A stretch of DNA of 64,000 nt from the NCBI RefSeq assembly GCF_902167145.1, contig NW_023367146.1:89745-153744 (forward strand). Reading direction: 5' to 3'. Position numbers and translations under genes: made by a program. Numbering within the stretch: the stretch's first letter is position 1; each line of letters starts with the position of its first letter. Below are positions 49,401 through 61,000 of the stretch, piece after piece. Source of the stretch: Zea mays. Taxonomy: Eukaryota; Streptophyta; Magnoliopsida; Poales; Poaceae. Below the pieces are notes generated by a model that was not told the DNA's origin, did no database searches, and saw only the letters and a list, made by a program, of their open reading frames with translations.

Positions 49401-51850
49401 TTCGAAAATAGCCATGAATGACCATTTTCAATAATATTAGAGGCTAACACCTACGAGTTTTTAACCAAGAAATGGTCTCCACCAGAAATCCAAGAATGTG
49501 ATCTATGGCAAGGAAACATATGTGGGGTGAGGTGTATGAGCCTCTGGTCGACGATCAATGGCCACACAACCCCCATTTTTTTCGAAAATAGCCATGAATG
49601 ACCATTTTCAATAATATTAGAGGCTAACACCTACGAGTTTTTAACCAAGAAATGGTCTCCACCAGAAATCCAAGAATGTGATCTATGGCAAGGAAACCTA
49701 TGTGGGGTGAGGTTTTGACCAAGAAATGGTCTCCACCAGAAATCCAAGAATGTGATCTATGGCAAGGAAACATATGTGGGGTGAGGTGTATGAGCCTCTG
49801 GTCGACGATCAATGGCCACACAACCCCCATTTTTTTCGAAAATAGCCATGAATGACCATTTTCAATAATATTAGAGGCTAACACCTACGAGTTTTTAACC
49901 AAGAAATGGTTTCCACCAGAAATCCAAGAATGTGATCTATGGCAAGGAAACATATGTGGGGTGAGGTTTTGACCAAGAAATGGTCTCCACCAGAAATCCA
50001 AGAATGTGATCTATGGCAAGGAAACATATGTGGGGTGAGGTGTATGAGCCTCTGGTCGACGATCAATGGCCACACAACCCCCATTTTTTTCGAAAATAGC
50101 CATGAATGACCATTTTCAATAATATTAGAGGCTAACACCTACGAGTTTTTAACCAAGAAATGGTCTCCACCAGAAATCCAAGAATGTGATCTATGGCAAG
50201 GAAACATATGTGGGGTGAGGTTTTGACCAAGAAATGGTCTCCACCAGAAATCCAAGAATGTGATCTATGGCAAGGAAACATATGTGGGGTGAGGTGTATG
50301 AGCCTCTGGTCGACGATCAATGGCCACACAACCCCCATTTTTTCGAAAATAGCCATGAATGACCATTTTCAATAATATTAGAGGCTAACACCTACGAGTT
50401 TTTAACCAAGAAATAGTCTCCACCAGAAATCCAAGAATGTGATCTATGGCAAGGAAACATATGTGGGGTGAGGTTTTGACCAAGAAATGGTCTCCACCAG
50501 AAATCCAAGAATGTGATCTATGGCAAGGAAACATATGTGGGGTGAGGTGTATGAGCCTCTGGTCGACGATCAATGGCCACACAACCCCCATTTTTTTCGA
50601 AAATAGCCATGAATGACCATTTTCAATAATATTAGAGGCTAACACCTACGAGTTTTTAACCAAGAAATGGTCTCCACCAGAAATCCAAGAATGTGATCTA
50701 TGGCAAGGAAACATATGTGGGGTGAGGTGTATGAGCCTCTGGTCGACGATCAATGGCCACACAACCCCCATTTTTTTCGAAAATAGCCATGAATGACCAT
50801 TTTCAATAATATTAGAGGCTAACACCTACGAGTTTTTAACCAAGAAATGGTCTCCACCAGAAATCCAAGAATGTGATCTATGGCAAGGAAACCTATGTGG
50901 GGTGAGGTTTTGACCAAGAAATGGTCTCCACCAGAAATCCAAGAATGTGATCTATGGCAAGGAAACATATGTGGGGTGAGGTGTATGAGCCTCTGGTCGA
51001 CGATCAATGGCCACACAACCCCCATTTTTTTCGAAAATAGCCATGAATGACCATTTTCAATAATATTAGAGGCTAACACCTACGAGTTTTTAACCAAGAA
51101 ATGGTTTCCACCAGAAATCCAAGAATGTGATCTATGGCAAGGAAACATATGTGGGGTGAGGTTTTGACCAAGAAATGGTCTCCACCAGAAATCCAAGAAT
51201 GTGATCTATGGCAAGGAAACATATGTGGGGTGAGGTGTATGAGCCTCTGGTCGACGATCAATGGCCACACAACCCCCATTTTTTTCGAAAATAGCCATGA
51301 ATGACCATTTTCAATAATATTAGAGGCTAACACCTACGAGTTTTTAACCAAGAAATGGTCTCCACCAGAAATCCAAGAATGTGATCTATGGCAAGGAAAC
51401 ATATGTGGGGTGAGGTTTTGACCAAGAAATGGTCTCCACCAGAAATCCAAGAATGTGATCTATGGCAAGGAAACATATGTGGGGTGAGGTGTATGAGCCT
51501 CTGGTCGACGATCAATGGCCACACAACCCCCATTTTTTTCGAAAATAGCCATGAATGACCATTTTCAATAATATTAGAGGCTAACACCTACGAGTTTTTA
51601 ACCAAGAAATGGTCTCCACTAGAAATCCAAGAATGTGATCTATGGCAAGGAAACATATGTGGGGTGAGGTTTTGACCAAGAAATGGTCTCCACCAGAAAT
51701 CCAAGAATGTGATCTATGGCAAGGAAACATATGTGGGGTGAGGTGTATGAGCCTCTGGTCGACGATCAATGGCCACACAACCCCCATTTTTTTCGAAAAT
51801 AGCCATGAATGACCATTTTCAATAATATTAGAGGCTAACACCTACGAGTT
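46500..51850 (+). repeat. 254-bp composite unit array with 1195-bp super-period
   Basis: Each 254-bp unit is a full 180-bp monomer followed by a 74-bp truncated monomer; the truncation junction reads GTGAGGTTTTGACC. I located 19 junctions, at about 46558, 46811, 47065, 47319, 47573, 47827, 48080, 48514, 48768, 49022, 49275, 49709, 49963, 50217, 50470, 50904, 51158, 51412 and 51666. From 47319 the spacing pattern is 254, 254, 253, 434, repeated with a period of exactly 1195 bp; 434 is 254 plus one plain 180-bp monomer. Point markers repeat at the same period: AAATAGTCTCC at 48021, 49216 and 50411. Units share CCCCCATTTTTTTCG and CCTACGAGTTTTTAACC. Confidence 0.93.
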
Positions 51851-54689
51851 TTTAACCAAGAAATGGTCTCCACCAGAAATCCAAGAATGTGATCTATGGC
51901 AAGGAAACATATGTGGGGTGAGGTGTATGAGCCTCTGGTCGATGATCAATGGCCACACAACCCCCATTTTTGTCGAAAATAGCCATGAACGACCATTTTC
52001 AATAATATCGAAGGCTAACACCTACGGATTTTAGACCAAGAAATGGTCTCCATCAGAAATCCAAGAATGTGATCTATGGTAAGGAAACATATGTGGGGTG
52101 AGGTGTACGAGCCTCTGGTCGATGATCAATTGCCACACAACCCCCATTTTGTCGAAAATAGCCATGAACGACCATTTACAATAATACCGAAGGCTAACAC
52201 CTACGGATTTTTGACCAAGAAATGGTCTCCACCAGAAATCCAAGAATGTGATCTATGGCAAGGAAACATATGTGGGGTGAGGTGTATGAGCCTCTGGTCG
52301 ACGATCAATGGCCAGACAACCCCCATTTTGCCGAAAATAGCCATGAATGACCATTTTCAATAATACCGAAGGCTAAGACCTACGGATTTTTGACCAAGAA
52401 ATGGTCTCCACCAGAAATCCAAAAATGTGATCTATGGCAAGGAAACATATGTGGGGTGAGGTGTATGAGCCTCTGGTCGATGATCAATGGCCACACAACC
52501 CCCATTTTTGTCGAAAATAGCCATGAATGACCATTTACAATAATACCGAAGGCTAACACCTACGGATTTTTGACCAAGAAATGGTCTCCACCAGAAATCC
52601 AAGAATGTGATCTACGACAAGGAAACATATGTGGGGTGAGGTGTATGAGCCTCTGGTCGACGATCAATGGCCACACAACCCCCATTTTGCCGAAAATAGC
52701 CATGAGCGACCATTTTCAATAATATTAGAGGCTAAGACCTACGGATTTTTGACCAAGAAATGGTCTCCACCAGAAATCCAAGAATGTGATCTATGGCAAG
52801 GAAACATATGTGGGGTGAGGTGTATGAGCCTCTGGTCGACGATCAATGGCCACACAACCCCCATTTTTTATGAAAATAGCCATGAGCGACCTTGAAAATA
52901 GCCATGAGCGACCATTTTCAATAATACTAGAGGCTAACACCTACGGATTTTTGACCAAGAAATGGTCTCCACCAGAAATCCAAGAATGTGATCTATGGCA
53001 AGGAAACATATATGGGGTGAGGTGTATGAGCCTCTGGTCGATGATCAATGGCCACACAACCCCCATTTTTGTCGAAAATAGCCATGAACGACCATTTTCA
53101 ATAATACCGAAGGCTAACACCTACGGATTTTTGACCAAGAAATGGTCTCCACCAGAAATCCAAGAATGTGATCTATGGCAAGGAAACATATGTGGGGTGA
53201 GGTGTATGAGCCTCTGGTCGATGATCAATGGCCACACAACCCCCATTTTTGTCGAAAATAGCCATGAACGACCATTTTCAATAATATCGAAGGCTAACAC
53301 CTACGGATTTTTGACCAAGAAATGGTCTCCACCAGAAATCCAAGAATGTGATCTATGGCAAGGAAACATATGTGGGGTGAGGTGTATGAGCCTCTGGTCG
53401 ACGATCAATGGCCACACAACCCCCATTTTTTATGAAAATAGCCATGAGCGACCATTTTCAATAATACTAGAGGCTAACACCTACGGATTTTAGACCAAGA
53501 AATGGTCTCCACCAGAAATCCAAGAATGTGATCTATGGCAAGGAAACATATGTGGGGTGAGGTGTATGAGTGTCTGGTCGATGATCAATGGCCACACAAC
53601 CCCCATTTTTGTCGAAAATAGCCATGAACGACCATTTTCAATAATACTAGAGGCTAAGACCTACGGATTTTTGACCAAGAAATGGTCTCCACCAGAAATC
53701 CAAGAATGTGATCTATGGCAAGGAAACATATGTGGAGTGAGGTGTACGATCCTCTGGTCGATGATCAATGGCCACACAACCCCCATTTTTGTCGAAAATA
53801 GCCATGAATGACCATTTTCAAAAATACCGAAGGCTAACACGTTCGGATTTTTGACCAAGAAATGGTCTCCACCAGAAATCCAAGAATGTGATCTATGGAA
53901 AGGAAACATATGTGGGGTGAGGTGTATGAGCGTCTGGTCGATGATCAATGGCCACACAACCCCCATTTTTGTCGAAAATAGCCATGAACGACCATTTTCA
54001 ATAATACCGAAGGCTAACACGTACGGATTTTAGACCAAGAAATGGTCTCCACCAGATGGGGTGAGGTGTACGAGCCTCTGGTCGATGATCAATGGCCACA
54101 CAACCCCCATTTTTGTCGAAAATAGCCATGAATGACCATTTTCAATAATACCGAAGGCTAACACCTACGGATTTTTGACCAAGAAATGGTTTCCACCAGA
54201 AATCCAAGAATGTGATCTACGACAAGGAAACATATGTGGGGTGAGGTGTATGAGCCTCTGGTCGACGATCAATGGCCACACAACCCCCATTTTGCCGAAA
54301 ATAGCCATGAATGACCATTTTCAATAATACCGAAGGCTAAGACCTACGGATTTTTGACCAAGAAATGGTCTCCACAGAAATCCAAGAATGTGATCTATGG
54401 CAAGGAAACATATGTGGGGTGAGGTGTATGAGCCTCTGGTCGATGATCAATGGCCACACAACCCCCATTTTTGTCGAAAATAGCCATGAATGACCATTTA
54501 CAATAATACCGAAGGCTAACACCTACGGATTTTTGACCAAGAAATGGTCTCCACCAGAAATCCAAGAATGTGATCTACGACAAGGAAACATATGTGGGGT
54601 GAGGTGTATGAGCCTCTGGTCGATGATCAATGGCCACACAACCCCCATTTTTGCCGAAAATAGCCATGAGCGACCATTTTCAATAATAC
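51851..54689 (+). repeat. knob180 array, plus block after the 254-bp array
   Basis: Ordinary 180-bp monomers resume, of mixed variant type. One monomer lacks about 46 bp near 54055 (CCACCAGA joined to TGGGGTGAGG). The block ends where CAATAATAC meets ATACACCTCACC with a 4-bp overlap (ATAC, 54686-54689). Confidence 0.9.
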
Positions 54690-54900
54690 ACCTCACCCCA
54701 CATATGTTTCCTTGCCATAGATCACATTCTTGGATTTCTGGTGGAGACCATTTCTTGGTCAAAAATCCGTAGGTGTTAGCCTTCGGTATTATTGAAAACG
54801 GTCGTTCATGGCGATTTTCGGCAAAAATGGGGGTTGTGTGGCCATTGATCATCGACCAGACGCTCATACACCTCACCCCACATATGTTTCCTTGCCATAG
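54690..54900 (-). repeat. short minus-oriented knob180 segment
   Basis: A little over one monomer in minus orientation lies between two junctions. Its right end (GCCATAG joined to AATGACC) is the same junction as the one at 29544-29545. Confidence 0.85.
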
Positions 54901-55018
54901 AATGACCATTTTCAAAAATACCAAAGGCTAACACCTACGGATTTTTGACCAAGAAATGGTCTCCACCATAAATCCAAGAATGTGATCTATGGCAAGGAAA
55001 CATATGTGGGGTGAGGTG
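54901..55018 (+). repeat. short plus-oriented knob180 segment
   Basis: About 118 bp of plus-oriented monomer, part of the right arm of the inverted duplication. It ends where GGTGTAT meets GTATTATTG (4-bp overlap, 55018-55021). Confidence 0.85.
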
Positions 55019-58000
55019 TATTATTGAAAATGGTCGCTCATGGCTATTTTCGGCAAAAATGGGGGTTGTGTGGCCATTGATCATCGACCAGAGGCTCATA
55101 CACCTCACCCCACATATGTTTCCTTGTCGTAGATCACATTCTTGGATTTCTGGTGGAGACCATTTCTTGGTCAAAAATCCGTAGGTGTTAGCCTTCGATA
55201 TTATTGAAAATGGTCATTCATGGCTATTTTTGACAAAAATGGGGGTTGTGTGGCCATTGATCTTCCACCAGAGGCTCATACACCTTACCCCACATATGTT
55301 TCCTTGCCATAGATCACATTCTTGGATTTCTGGTGGAGACCATTTCTTGGTCAAAAATCCTTAGGTGTTAGCCTTCGGTATTATTGAAAATGGTCGTTCA
55401 TGGCTATTTTCGACAAAAATGGGGGTTGTGTGGCCATTGATCATCGACCAGACGCTCATACACCTCACCCCACATATGTTTCCTTGCCATAGATCACATT
55501 CTTGGATTTCTGGTGGAGACCATTTCTTGGTCAAAAACTCGTACATGTTAGCCTTCGATATTATTGAAAATGGTCGTTCATGGCTATTTTCGACAAAAAT
55601 GGGGGTTGTGTGGCCATTGATCATCGACCAGAGGCTCATAAATCTCACCCCACATATGTTTCCTTGCCATAGATCACATTCTTGGATTTCTGGTGGAGAC
55701 CATTTCTTGGGCAAAAATCCGTAGGTGTTAGCCTTCGGTATTATTGAAAATGGTCATTCATGGCTATTTTCGGCAAAATGGGGGTTGTGTGGCCATTGAT
55801 CGTCGACCAGACGCTCGTACACCTCACCCCACATATGTTTCCTTGCCATATATCACATTTTTGGATTTATGGTGGAGACCATTTCTTGGTCAAAAATCCG
55901 TAGGTGTTAGCCTTCGATATTATTGAAAATGGTCATTCATGGCTATTTTCGACAAAAATGGGGGTTGTGTGGCCATTGATCTTCGACCAGAGGCTCATAC
56001 ACCTCACTACACATATGTTTCCTTGTCGTAGATCACATTCTTGGATTTCTGGTGGAGACCATTTCTTGGTCAAAAATCCGTAGGTGTTAGCCTTCGATAT
56101 TATTGAAAATGGTCATTCATGGCTATTTTCGGCAAAATGGGGGTTGTGTGGCCATTGATCGTCGACCAGAGGCTCATACACCTCACCCCACATATGTTTC
56201 CTTGTCGTAGATCACATTCTTGGATTTCTGGTGGAGACCATTTCTTGGTCAAAAATCCGTAGGTGTTAGCCTTCGATATTATTGAAAATGGTCGTTCATG
56301 GCTATTTTCGACAAAAATGGGGGTTGTGTGGCCATTGATCATCGACCAGAGGCTCATACACCTCACCCCACATATGTTTCCTTGCCATAGATCACATTCT
56401 TGGATTTCTGGTGGAGACCATTTCTTGGTCAAAAATCCGTAGGTCTTAGCCTCTAATATTATTGAAAATGGTCGCTCATGGCTATTTTCGGCAAAATGGG
56501 GGTTGTGTGGCCATTGATCGTCGACCAGAGGCTCATACACTTCACCCCACATATGTTTCCTTGTCGTAGATCACATTCTTGGATTTCTGGTGGAGACCAT
56601 TTCTTGGTCAAAAATCCGTAGGTGTTAGCCTTCGGTATTATTGTAAATGGTCATTCATGGCTATTTTCGACAAAAATGGGGGTTGTGTGGCCATTGATCA
56701 TCGACCAGAGGCTCATACACCTCACCCCACATATGTTTCCTTGCCATAGATCACATTCTTGGATTTCTGGTGGAGACCATTTCTTGGTCAAAAATCCGTA
56801 GGTCTTAGCCTCTAGTATTATTGAAAATGGTCGCTCATGGCTATTTTCATAAAAAATGGGGGTTGTGTGGCCATTGATCGTCGACCAGAGGCTCATACAC
56901 CTCACCCCACATATGTTTCCTTGCCATAGATCACATTCTTGGATTTCTGGTGGAGACCATTTCTTGGTCAAAAATCCGTAGGTGTTAGCATTCGATATTA
57001 TTGAAAATGGTCGTTCATGGCTATTTTCGACAAAAATGGGGGTTGTGTGGCCATTGATCATCGACCAGAGGCTCATACACCTCACCCCACATATGTTTCC
57101 TTGCCATAGATCACATTCTTGGATTTCTGGTGGAGACCATTTCTTGGTTAAAAACTCGTACGTGTTATCCTTCGGTATTTTTGAAAATGGTCATTCATGG
57201 CTATTTTCGACAAAAATGGGGGTTGTGTGGCCATTGATCATCGACCTGAGGATCGTACACCTCACTCCACATATGTTTCCTTGCCATAGATCACATTCTT
57301 GGATTTCTGGTGGAGACCATTTCTTGGTCAAAAATCCGTAGGTCTTAGCCTCTAGTATTATTGAAAATGGTCGTTCATGGCTATTTTCGACAAAAATGGG
57401 GGTTGTGTGGCCATTGATCATCGACCAGACGCTCATACACCTCACCCCACATATGTTTCCTTGCCATAGATCACATTCTTGGATTTCTGGTGGAGACCAT
57501 TTCTTGGTCTAAAATCCGTAGGTGTTAGCCTCTAGTATTATTGAAAATGGTCGCTCATGGCTATTTTCATAAAAAATGGGGGTTGTGTGGCCATTGATCA
57601 TCGACCAGAGGCTCATACACCTCACCCCACATATGTTTCCTTGCCATAGATCACATTCTTGGATTTCTGGTGGAGACCATTTCTTGGTCAAAAATCCATA
57701 GGTGTTAGCCTTCGATATTATTGAAAATGGTCGTTCATGGCTATTTTCGACAAAAATGGGGGTTGTGTGGCCATTGATCATCGACCAGAGGCTCATACAC
57801 CTCACCCCACATATGTTTCCTTGCCATAGATCACATTCTTGGATTTCTAGTGGAGACCATTTCTTGGTCAAAAATCCGTAGGTGTTAGCCTTCGGTATTA
57901 TTGAAAATGGTCGTTCATGGCTATTTTCGACAAAAATGGGGGTTGTGTGGCCATTGATCATCGACCAAGAGGCTCATACACCTCACCCCACATATGTTTC

Positions 58001-61000
58001 CTTGCCATAGATCACATTCTTGGATTTCTGGTGGAGACCATTTCTTGGTCAAAAATCCGTAGGTGTTAGCCTCTAGTATTATTGAAAATGGTCGCTCATG
58101 GCTATTTTCAAGGTCGCTCATGGCTATTTTCATAAAAAATGGGGGTTGTGTGGCCATTGATCGTCGACCAGAGGCTCATACACCTCACCCCACATATGTT
58201 TCCTTGCCATAGATCACATTCTTGGATTTCTGGTGGAGACCATTTCTTGGTCAAAAATCCGTAGGTCTTAGCCTCTAATATTATTGAAAATGGTCGCTCA
58301 TGGCTATTTTCGGCAAAATGGGGGTTGTGTGGCCATTGATCGTCGACCAGAGGCTCATACACCTCACCCCACATATGTTTCCTTGGCGTAGATCACATTC
58401 TTGGATTTCTGGTGGAGACCATTTCTTGGTCAAAAATCCGTAGGTGTTAGCCTTCGGTAATATTGTAAATGGTCATTCATGGCTATTTTCGAAAAAATGG
58501 GGGTTGTGTGGCCATTGATCGTCGACCAGACGCTCATACACCTCACCCCACATATGTTTCCTTGCCATAGATCACATTCTTGGATTTATGGTGCAGAACC
58601 ATTTCTTGGTCAAAAATCCGTAGGTGTTAGCCTTCGGTATTATTGAAAATGGTCGTTCATGGCTATTTTCGACAAAATGGGGGTTGTGTGGCCATTGATC
58701 GTCGACCAGAGGCTCATACACCTCACCCCACATATGTTTCCTTGTCGTAGATCACATTCTTGGATTTCTGGTGGAGACCATTTCTTGGTCAAAAATCCGT
58801 AGGTGTTAGCCTTCGATATTATTGAAAATGGTCGTTCATGGCTATTTTCGACAAAAATGGGGGTTGTGTGGCCATTGATCGTCGACCAGAGGCTCATACA
58901 CCTCACCCCACATATGTTTCCTTGTCGTAGATCACATTCTTGGATTTCTGGTGGAGACCATTTCTTGGTCAAAAATCCGTAGGTGTTAGCCTTCGATATT
59001 ATTGAAAATGGTCGTTCATGGCTATTTTCGACAAAAATGGGGGTTGTGTGGCAATTGATCATCGACCAGAGGCTCATACACCTCACCCCACATATGTTTC
59101 CTTGCCATAGATCACATTCTTGGATTTCTGGTGGAGACCATTTCTTGGTCAAAAATCCGTACGTGTTAGCCTTCGGTATTATTGAAAATGGTCGTTCATG
59201 GCTATTTTCGACAAAAATGGGGGTTGTGTGGCCATTGATCATCGACCAGAGGCTCGTACACTTCACCCCACATATGTTTTCTTGCCATAGATCAGAATCT
59301 TGGATTTCTCGTGGAGACCATTTGTTGGTCAAAAATTCGTAGGTGTTAGCCTTCGGTATTATTGAAAATGGTCGTTCATGGCTATTTTCGACAAAAATGG
59401 GGGTTGTGTGGCCATTGATCATCGACCAGACGCTCATACACCTCACCTCACATATGTTTCCTTGCCATAGATCACATTCTTGGATTTCTGGTGGAGACCA
59501 TTTCTTGGTCAAAAATCCGTAGGTGTTAGCCTTCGATATTATTGAAAATGGTCATTCATGGCTATTTTTGACAAAAATGGGGGTTGTGTGGCCATTGATC
59601 TTCCACCAGAGGCTCATACACCTCACCCCACATATGTTTCCTTGCCATAGATCACATTCTTGGATTTCTGGTGGAGACCATTTCTTGGTCAAAAATCCGT
59701 AGGTGTTAGCCTTCGGTATTATTGAAAATGGTCGTTCATGGCTATTTTCGACAAAAATGGGGGTTGTGTGGCCATTGATCATCGACCAGACGCTCATACA
59801 CCTCACCCCACATATGTTTCCTTGCCATAGATCACATTCTTGGATTTCTGGTGGAGACCATTTCTTGGTCAAAAACTCGTACGTGTTAGCCTTCGATATT
59901 ATTGAAAATGGTCGTTCATGGCTATTTTCGACAAAAATGGGGGTTGTGTGGCCATTGATCATCGACCAGAGGCTCATAAATCTCACCCCACATATGTTTC
60001 CTTGCCATAGATCACATTCTTGGATTTCTGGTGGACACCATTTCTTGGGCAAAAATCCGTAGGTGTTAGCCTTCGGTATTATTGAAAATGGTCATTCATG
60101 GCTATTTTCGGCAAAATGGGGGTTGTGTGGCCATTGATCGTCGACCAGACGCTCGTACACCACACCCCACATATGTTTCCTTGCCATATATCACATTTTT
60201 GGATTTATGGTGGAGACCATTTCTTGGTCAAAAATCCGTAGGTGTTAGCCTTCGATATTATTGAAAATGGTCATTCATGGCTATTTTCGACAAAAATGGG
60301 GGTTGTGTGGCCATTGATCATCGACCAGAGGATCGTACACCTCACTCCACATATGTTTCCTTGCCATAGATCACATTCTTGGATTTCTGGTGGAGACCAT
60401 TTCTTGGTCAAAAATCCGTAGGTCTTAGCCTCTAGTATTATTGAAAATGGTCGTTCATGGCTATTTTCGACAAAAATGGGGGTTGTGTGGCCATTGATCA
60501 TCGACCAGACGCTCATACACCTCACCCCACATATGTTTCCTTGCCATAGATCACATTCTTGGATTTCTGGTGGAGACCATTTCTTGGTCTAAAATCCGTA
60601 GGTGTTAGCCTCTAGTATTATTGAAAATGGTCGCTCATGGCTATTTTCATAAAAAATGGGGGTTGTGTGGCCATTGATCATCGACCAGAGGCTCATACAC
60701 CTCACCCCACATATGTTTCCTTGCCATAGATCACATTCTTGGATTTCTGGTGGAGACCATTTCTTGGTCAAAAATCCATAGGTGTTAGCCTTCGATATTA
60801 TTGAAAATGGTCGTTCATGGCTATTTTCGACAAAAATGGGGGTTGTGTGGCCATTGATCATCGACCAGAGGCTCATACACCTCACCCCACATATGTTTCC
60901 TTGCCATAGATCACATTCTTGGATTTCTAGTGGAGACCATTTCTTGGTCAAAAATCCGTAGGTGTTAGCCTTCGGTATTATTGAAAATGGTCGTTCATGG

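Larger units (their letters stand above)
54533..55174. repeat. inverted duplication (274-bp arms, 94-bp spacer) spanning orientation switches
   Basis: 54533-54806 is mirrored by 54901-55174 about a centre at 54853.5. Each arm contains the same plus-to-minus junction (54686-54689, mirrored at 55018-55021). The arms are nearly identical apart from a few mismatches. The spacer 54807-54900 is a single minus-oriented monomer part. Three orientation changes fall within 340 bp. Confidence 0.85.

Noticed and set aside
46500..51850. CRISPR-like regularly spaced direct repeats
   Set aside because: Units are 74, 180 or 254 bp and contiguous, with no unique spacers. This is a eukaryotic satellite.
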